Positions 12,982-18,077 of a stretch of DNA of 18,077 nucleotides are shown piece by piece. A model generated the notes under the pieces. The model did not search any database. It saw only the letters and a program-made list of their open reading frames with translations, and had not been told where the DNA came from. Every line of letters starts with the position of its first letter. Position 1 is the stretch's first letter. The stretch comes from an uncultured Flammeovirgaceae bacterium (GTDB taxonomy: Bacteria > Bacteroidota > Bacteroidia > Cytophagales > Cyclobacteriaceae). The stretch lies in contig CAKZPJ010000456.1 in NCBI GenBank assembly GCA_937138955.1, positions 1 through 18,077 of the forward strand. The letters run 5' to 3'. Position numbers and translations under genes: made by a program.

Positions 12982-15900
12982 ATGATCAATCCCATTATTA
13001 GCTTCAGCGTAAAGAACAAGCTCATTATAGTCTTAATGGTGCTGGGTCTGATTAGTTGGGGGATTTACTCCCTCACCCAAATCCCGATTGGAGCCGTGCC
13101 GGATGTAACCAATAACCAGGTGCAGGTAATCACTACCAGCCGCAATCTTTCTACGCAAGATATTGAGCAATTTATTACCTATCCCATTGAATTGGAAATG
13201 GCCAACATTCCCGGGGTTACCGAAATACGTTCGGTATCTAAGTTCGGGTTATCGGTAGTAACGGTGGTGTTTGAGGATGAAATAGGAGCGTATTTGCCTC
13301 GTCAATTGATTGCTGAAAAGCTTAGGTCGGCGCAGGAAAAGATACCGGCTGGGTTTGGCACCCCAACCATGGGACCGATTACCACCGGATTAGGCGAGAT
13401 TTATCAGTATACCCTGGAAACAAAACCGGGCTACCAGTACTCACCCATGGAACTTCGCACTATTCAAGATTGGATTGTCAAGCGCCAGCTTTCGGGCATT
13501 CCCGGAGTGGTAGAGGTCAACACCTGGGGTGGACTGCTGAAGCAGTACGAGGTGGCGGTAAATCCGGAGCGGCTTAACGCCTTAAACATTTCCATTACCG
13601 AAGTTTTTAACGCCCTGGAAAGTAATAACGACGTAGTGGGCGGCGGGTATATTGAACGCTTCGATGAAAGCTATTTTGTGCGAAGTGAGGGGCTTATCGG
13701 CACAATAGAGGATATTCGGAATGTGGTCGTTGTGCAGCGGGAAGGAATTCCGGTTTTGATCCAAGACATCGCGAAAGTACAATTTGGCTCAGCCACCCGG
13801 TTTGGAGCAATTACGGGCAATGGCGAGGGTGAAAAAGTGCTCGGGCAGGTAATGATGCTTAAAGGGGCCAACTCCAATCAGGTAATTGAGCGGGTGAAAG
13901 CGCGCGTAGCAGAAATACAGCAAAGTCTACCCGAGGGAGTCTACATCAACCCATTTTTAGAACGTAGCGAACTCATTGCCAAAACCACATCCACCGTAGT
14001 AGAAAATTTGGGGTTAGGGGCTTTGATCGTCGTCTTTGTCGTAGTACTGCTGCTCGGTAACCTTCGGGCCGGGCTTATTGTCGCTTCGGTGATTCCTCTT
14101 TCACTGCTGTTTGGCATTTCTATGATGAACGTATTTGGGGTTGCGGCCAACTTGATGAGCCTAGGAGCTATTGATTTCGGAATTATCATCGACGGGGCGG
14201 TAATCATCATAGAATTCATTGTGTTTCGGTTTACCCAAGAGCTAAACCAGCAGTCTGATGCTTCGGCGATTAAGTCGCAAGCGCTTCGAGATGAAATAAC
14301 GATCCGAAGCGCTAGTCAAATGATGCGTTCGGCTATCTTCGGGCAGATTATTATCCTTATCGTATTCATTCCTATTCTCTCGCTATCAGGTATTGAGGGC
14401 AAGATGTTTCGTCCCATGGCCATCTCTTTTGCTTTTGCCTTGCTTGGAGCCATGCTGTTGTGTTTGACCTATGTACCCATGATTGCATCACTGCTGGTGC
14501 GCCCAGAAAAGAAAGAGAAGAGAACGATAGCCGACCAAGCGATGGATGCTATCCGGAAAGTATACTTACCTTCCTTGCACTGGGCTATTCGTCACCGGGT
14601 AGTGTCGCTATCCGTTGCGGGGGCAATTTTGGGTGGGGCAGTATTGATCTTCGCTCAAATGGGAAGTGAGTTTGTGCCTACGCTGGACGAAGGTGATTAC
14701 GTAGTACAACCCGTACTCAAAACTGGAACCTCCTTAGGTAAGACCATCGATATTTCTACCCGCATCGAACGCATACTGCTCGACAGTTTTCCCGAAGTAG
14801 AACAGGTAGTAACCCGCATTGGTGCGGCCGAAGTACCTACCGACCCCATGGGAATGGAAGAAACTGATGCAATTGTGAAGCTAATTCCTAAGGACGAATG
14901 GACTAGTGCCCAAAGTAAAGATGAGCTAGCCGACCAGATGAAGCAAGCCATGTCGGCAATTCCCGGAGTAGACTTTGAATTCACCCAACCCATTGAAATG
15001 CGCTTTAATGAATTGGTCACGGGCGTTCGAGCCGACCTAGCTATCAAGATATACGGTGAGGATTTAGACTTACTGTACAGCTTGGCACAACAGGCGAGCC
15101 GACTGATAGAACCTGTGGAAGGGGCGGCCGATATTACAGTAGAAAAAGTGGTGGGTCTGCCTCAGATGCAGGTAGACTACCATCGGCCAAAGTTAGCGCA
15201 ATACGGACTCAATGTCCGTGACTTAAACCATATCGTCCAGATGGCGTTCGGGGGTAGCGTTGCCGGAACTGTTTTCGAGGGAGAACGGCGATTCGATTTG
15301 GTCGTTCGCCTTCAGTCCGACTACCGGCAAGATTTAGCGCAGCTAAAAAATCTCTACGTGGACCTGCCGCGAGGGGGAAGGATACCATTGAGCGAACTAG
15401 CCGATATACGCTATGGTACCGGACCTGCTAAAATATCCCGGGATGACACCCAGCGACGCATTGTGGTGGGAGTCAACGTGCGTAACCGCGATCTCCAGTC
15501 GCTAGTAGAAGAGATTCAAACAATCTTATCCGAGAATATAGTCCTGCAATCGGGCTATCGTATTCAGTACGGGGGGCAGTTCGAGAATTTACAGAATGCC
15601 AAGCAACGCTTGCAAGTGGCTGTGCCCATCGCTCTATTTCTGATTCTATTCTTACTGTATCTGACGTTCCGTTCGCTAAGGCAGGCCTTGATGGTATTTT
15701 CGGCTATTCCTCTGGCTGCTACCGGAGGAGTATTATTGCTTGCACTACGCGATATGCCCTTTAGCATTTCCGCGGGAGTTGGCTTCATTGCGCTATTTGG
15801 TATCGCGGTGCTTAATGGTATCGTACTGGTAGATTTCTTTAACCAGCTAAAGGAACGAGGAGTACAAGATTTGCGGGAGCGGGTAGTTCAAGGTGCTTCT

Positions 15901-16113
15901 CAGCGGCTTCGTCCGGTGCTACTAACGGCTTCTGCAGCGGCCCTCGGTTTTTTTCCTATGGCTTTCTCTACTTCTGCAGGTGCCGAAGTACAACGTCCCC
16001 TAGCTACGGTGGTAGTGGGTGGATTAATAACGGCGACCATACTAACTCTAGTCGTACTGCCTTTACTATACATCACCTTTGAAAAAGCACAACCTCATGA
16101 AGCAACTAATTAA
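12982..16113 (+). CDS. czcA: CzcA-type heavy-metal efflux RND pump (inner membrane)
   Basis: This is a 1,043-residue RND transporter of the heavy-metal efflux (HME) family, of normal length. It exchanges protons for metal ions and feeds them to an outer-membrane channel. The N-terminus has the first helix (IIVLMVLGLISWGIYSL) and PIGAVPDVTNNQVQV, typical of the family. Helix 4 carries the proton-relay signature DFGIIIDGAVIIIE with D398, D404 and E411. The 6- and 7-residue spacing is that of CzcA (D402, D408, E415), which marks divalent exporters (Zn, Co, Cd, Ni) rather than CusA-type Cu/Ag pumps. The second half repeats the layout: GSEFVPTLDEGDYVVQP opens the second periplasmic part, and the final helices include GIAVLNGIVLVDFFNQL. 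The gene symbol is family-level; the exact metal is not provable here. It overlaps the TolC gene by 17 bp, so the two are translationally coupled. Confidence 0.93.
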   Translation: MINPIISFSVKNKLIIVLMVLGLISWGIYSLTQIPIGAVPDVTNNQVQVITTSRNLSTQDIEQFITYPIELEMANIPGVTEIRSVSKFGLSVVTVVFEDEIGAYLPRQLIAEKLRSAQEKIPAGFGTPTMGPITTGLGEIYQYTLETKPGYQYSPMELRTIQDWIVKRQLSGIPGVVEVNTWGGLLKQYEVAVNPERLNALNISITEVFNALESNNDVVGGGYIERFDESYFVRSEGLIGTIEDIRNVVVVQREGIPVLIQDIAKVQFGSATRFGAITGNGEGEKVLGQVMMLKGANSNQVIERVKARVAEIQQSLPEGVYINPFLERSELIAKTTSTVVENLGLGALIVVFVVVLLLGNLRAGLIVASVIPLSLLFGISMMNVFGVAANLMSLGAIDFGIIIDGAVIIIEFIVFRFTQELNQQSDASAIKSQALRDEITIRSASQMMRSAIFGQIIILIVFIPILSLSGIEGKMFRPMAISFAFALLGAMLLCLTYVPMIASLLVRPEKKEKRTIADQAMDAIRKVYLPSLHWAIRHRVVSLSVAGAILGGAVLIFAQMGSEFVPTLDEGDYVVQPVLKTGTSLGKTIDISTRIERILLDSFPEVEQVVTRIGAAEVPTDPMGMEETDAIVKLIPKDEWTSAQSKDELADQMKQAMSAIPGVDFEFTQPIEMRFNELVTGVRADLAIKIYGEDLDLLYSLAQQASRLIEPVEGAADITVEKVVGLPQMQVDYHRPKLAQYGLNVRDLNHIVQMAFGGSVAGTVFEGERRFDLVVRLQSDYRQDLAQLKNLYVDLPRGGRIPLSELADIRYGTGPAKISRDDTQRRIVVGVNVRNRDLQSLVEEIQTILSENIVLQSGYRIQYGGQFENLQNAKQRLQVAVPIALFLILFLLYLTFRSLRQALMVFSAIPLAATGGVLLLALRDMPFSISAGVGFIALFGIAVLNGIVLVDFFNQLKERGVQDLRERVVQGASQRLRPVLLTASAAALGFFPMAFSTSAGAEVQRPLATVVVGGLITATILTLVVLPLLYITFEKAQPHEATN

Positions 16114-17302
16114 TATTGGATTTTTACTGGTAGGGTGTGTCACTAGTAGCCACGCTCAATCCTACATCACTTTGGAAAGCCTCGAACAGGCGGTTTCTAT
16201 TGCCTGGGAAAACAACGCGGGCTTACAGGCTTCGGTACTGGAGGAAGAACGGCAGCTACAACTACAAAAGTCAGCCAGCTCACTGGATAAAACACAAATC
16301 TACCACGCCTTTGATGAGAATAATATTGCCCCTAATGATCGTGCCCTCCGGGTGTATGGAGTTCAGCAAACTTTTCCCTTTCCTACGGTTTGGGGTAGTC
16401 GAAAGCGACTGTATCGCCTGAATACCCGGGTGGCTCATACTGAATATCGAATGAGAGAGTGGGATCTGAAACGTAGGGTTTCCCAAGCTTACAGCGAAGT
16501 TACTTATCACCAAAACCGGCTGCATCAACTCTTCTTCTTAGATAGTCTGTACGCAGAGTTCCAACAAGCCGCCACGAAGCAGTATACCTTAGGAGAATCG
16601 GGTTACCTGGAAAAAATTACGGCTACCAACTATTACCAGCGGATTCATTTGAAGCATTTACAAGCCGAGGAAGCGTTGAGTATGTCGTATGCGAAGCTAG
16701 GATCGGCTTTACAAGTCGAAGACTCAATTCAAGTGGCTTACGTCCCGCTAACGCAAATGACTGTGCCCGATACATCAACTGCGGCTCTGGCCTCAACCTA
16801 CGTCAACCTGGTTCAGCAACAAGCGGAAGCGAACCTTCGTTTACAGCGACAATCCTTGCTGCCGGATATTTCAATGGAATATTTTCGCGGCTTTAACCGG
16901 GGGGAGAACGCCCGAGTCTACAACGGTTATTCACTAGGGCTATCGGTTCCACTTTGGTTTGTACCTTTCACTCATCAAATTCAGGCTGAGAAAATACGGG
17001 TTGCCCGGGTAGAGCAGGAAGGTCGCCACTACTTACAGCAGCGGGAAGCCCACCGCAACCAGTTACAAGCTTCCCTCAACCAGTACCAGCAAGCTATTCA
17101 GTACCTAGAAGAGAGCGGGTTGCCTTCGGCTCAGGAAATGCAGGAAGTGGCCCGTAAGAGCTATCAGTTAGGCGAGATCAACTATCTCAATTACATCCAG
17201 ATTTTGGAAAGTGCTACCAATAGTCAGCTAGAATATTTGAATAATCTGAACGACTACAATCAGACTTTCTGGGAATTATATTATTTAACCAGTCTACCTT
17301 AA
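16097..17302 (+). CDS. TolC-family outer membrane channel of the metal efflux system
   Basis: This is a 401-residue TolC/CzcC-type protein. The ATG at 16097 is preferred because it begins the signal sequence MKQLINIGFLLVG; a TTG further upstream adds six polar residues. The signal may be cut after SHA, or at a lipobox-like LVGC (C14). The mature part has the expected long helices and two half-repeats: ITLESLEQAVSIAWENNAGLQ near the start and QEVARKSYQLGEINYLNYIQ near the end, each a family landmark. The equatorial beta segments are marked by YGVQQTFPFPTVWGSRKRLY and SLGLSVPLWF. It would form the trimeric outer-membrane duct for the RND pump. Its start lies inside the end of the pump gene, and the adaptor follows after 6 bp, giving the order pump-channel-adaptor. 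Confidence 0.88.
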   Translation: MKQLINIGFLLVGCVTSSHAQSYITLESLEQAVSIAWENNAGLQASVLEEERQLQLQKSASSLDKTQIYHAFDENNIAPNDRALRVYGVQQTFPFPTVWGSRKRLYRLNTRVAHTEYRMREWDLKRRVSQAYSEVTYHQNRLHQLFFLDSLYAEFQQAATKQYTLGESGYLEKITATNYYQRIHLKHLQAEEALSMSYAKLGSALQVEDSIQVAYVPLTQMTVPDTSTAALASTYVNLVQQQAEANLRLQRQSLLPDISMEYFRGFNRGENARVYNGYSLGLSVPLWFVPFTHQIQAEKIRVARVEQEGRHYLQQREAHRNQLQASLNQYQQAIQYLEESGLPSAQEMQEVARKSYQLGEINYLNYIQILESATNSQLEYLNNLNDYNQTFWELYYLTSLP

Positions 17303-17308
17303 GACGAC

Positions 17309-18077
17309 ATGGACTTACGAATTTTTATACTGTTCCTAGTGGGACTAATGGCCTGCCAACAACAAAACTTATCTTCTGGCGAAGAAGAAAATGCTCGACC
17401 TAGTCCGGATAGTGCATCTTCGGTTTCGTTGGCTTCTTCTCAACTCACTACCGCTGAAATACAACTGGGGGTACTGCAACCGCGAAGTATGAGTGGGATT
17501 ACGGAGGCTGTGGGCTACTTAGATGCTCCGCCCCAGCATCGGGCTATTGTATCACCGATGATGAATGGCTACGTGAAGAATACCTCGTTGCTGGTAGGGG
17601 ATCAGGTGAAAAAAGGACAGACGTTGGCCGTACTTACCCATCCGGACTACGTAGCTATTCAGCAACAGTACTTGGAAGAAATAAAACAATTAGACTACCT
17701 CCAATCGGAGTACGAGCGGCAGACGGCACTGGATCAGGATCGTATTAATGCGAAAAAGAACCTTATAAAGGCTACATCCGATTACCAAGCTGCTCAGGCA
17801 AGAATTGAGGGATTGCAGCAGCAATTAGGTATGCTGGGCTTATCTCCTAAAAAAGTTGAGCGAGGCACGATTACTTCCGAAATTCGCTTGGTATCGCCCC
17901 TAAACGGTTATATAACCCAAGTGAATAGCACGATTGGAAAACTGGTATTGCCCGGTGAAGAACTGTACGAGATTATCAACCTAGAGGACCTTCACGTGGA
18001 AATGAGCGTGTTTGAGAAAGACTTACCTCAACTACGTATTGGGCAGCCATTTTCGTTTACGTTGACCGGTTACGATC
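17309..18077 (+). CDS. Periplasmic adaptor (CzcB/CusB, HlyD-like) lipoprotein, cut by window end
   Basis: The frame runs open from the ATG at 17309 to the last base (256 codons so far). MDLRIFILFLVGLMACQQQ is a lipoprotein signal with lipobox LMAC, so the protein is anchored through C16. The first lipoyl half is VSPMMNGYVKNTSLLVGDQV followed by KKGQTLAVL. Next comes a coiled-coil hairpin rich in Q, E and K (YLEEIKQLDYLQSEYERQ onward) and then the second lipoyl half SPLNGYITQVNSTIGKLVLP. The start of the beta-barrel domain follows (LHVEMSVFEKDLPQLRIGQ). This is the membrane-fusion protein linking the RND pump to the TolC channel. The C-terminal barrel and membrane-proximal domains lie beyond the window. 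Confidence 0.9.
   Translation, partial: MDLRIFILFLVGLMACQQQNLSSGEEENARPSPDSASSVSLASSQLTTAEIQLGVLQPRSMSGITEAVGYLDAPPQHRAIVSPMMNGYVKNTSLLVGDQVKKGQTLAVLTHPDYVAIQQQYLEEIKQLDYLQSEYERQTALDQDRINAKKNLIKATSDYQAAQARIEGLQQQLGMLGLSPKKVERGTITSEIRLVSPLNGYITQVNSTIGKLVLPGEELYEIINLEDLHVEMSVFEKDLPQLRIGQPFSFTLTGYD

Overview
The window reads as chromosomal DNA of a Bacteroidota bacterium, most likely of the order Cytophagales (marine, free-living types are a reasonable guess). The reasons are two large exported proteins that end in type IX secretion (T9SS) sorting domains, starts without Shine-Dalgarno sequences, and protein families common in that group. No rRNA, tRNA, CRISPR array, transposase or phage gene was seen.

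Region 1 (1-2970) is a small, decaying accessory block. A minus-strand operon runs phosphoribosyltransferase, a four-helix membrane protein carrying two offsetting frameshifts, and a three-helix membrane protein. It converges on a broken c-type heme (DUF3365-like) gene. Divergent from the phosphoribosyltransferase is the first 40% of a ribose-phosphate pyrophosphokinase. This has been fused tail to tail by a deletion to the first part of a COG2187-type kinase gene, and a possible 27-residue membrane peptide lies just ahead of the kinase. FNR-type palindromes (TGAT-N4-ATCA) lie upstream of both transcription units, so this looks like a low-oxygen or stationary-phase gene set that is falling apart.

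Region 2 (2970-10590) holds two large minus-strand genes for T9SS cargo. One is a papain-family (C1A) cysteine protease with a lectin-like domain and three 115-residue repeats. The other is a roughly 1,480-residue protein made of two tandem copies of a LamG-like plus beta-propeller unit. Each gene ends in or near a strong hairpin terminator. A third FNR-type palindrome lies before the LamG-propeller gene.

Region 3 (10695-12071) is a two-gene minus-strand operon of a two-CxxC, His-tailed zinc-ribbon protein and an L,D-transpeptidase lipoprotein, with a fourth FNR-type palindrome just upstream. About 390 bp with no credible gene follow, including a hairpin with a GCAA loop.

Region 4 (12461-18077, plus strand) is a heavy-metal efflux operon. 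It consists of a small His-rich exported protein, a CzcA-type RND pump with the full D/D/E proton-relay signature of divalent-cation exporters, an overlapping TolC-family outer membrane protein, and a lipoprotein periplasmic adaptor cut by the window end. Together these would pump ions such as Zn2+, Co2+, Cd2+ or Ni2+ from periplasm or cytoplasm to the outside.

The most interesting signals are the recurrent ATGAT-N4-ATCAT palindrome joining otherwise unrelated units, the clean double-truncation scar near 2360, and several small uncharacterised proteins (the 27-residue peptide, the zinc-ribbon partner of the transpeptidase, and the His-rich efflux leader protein).
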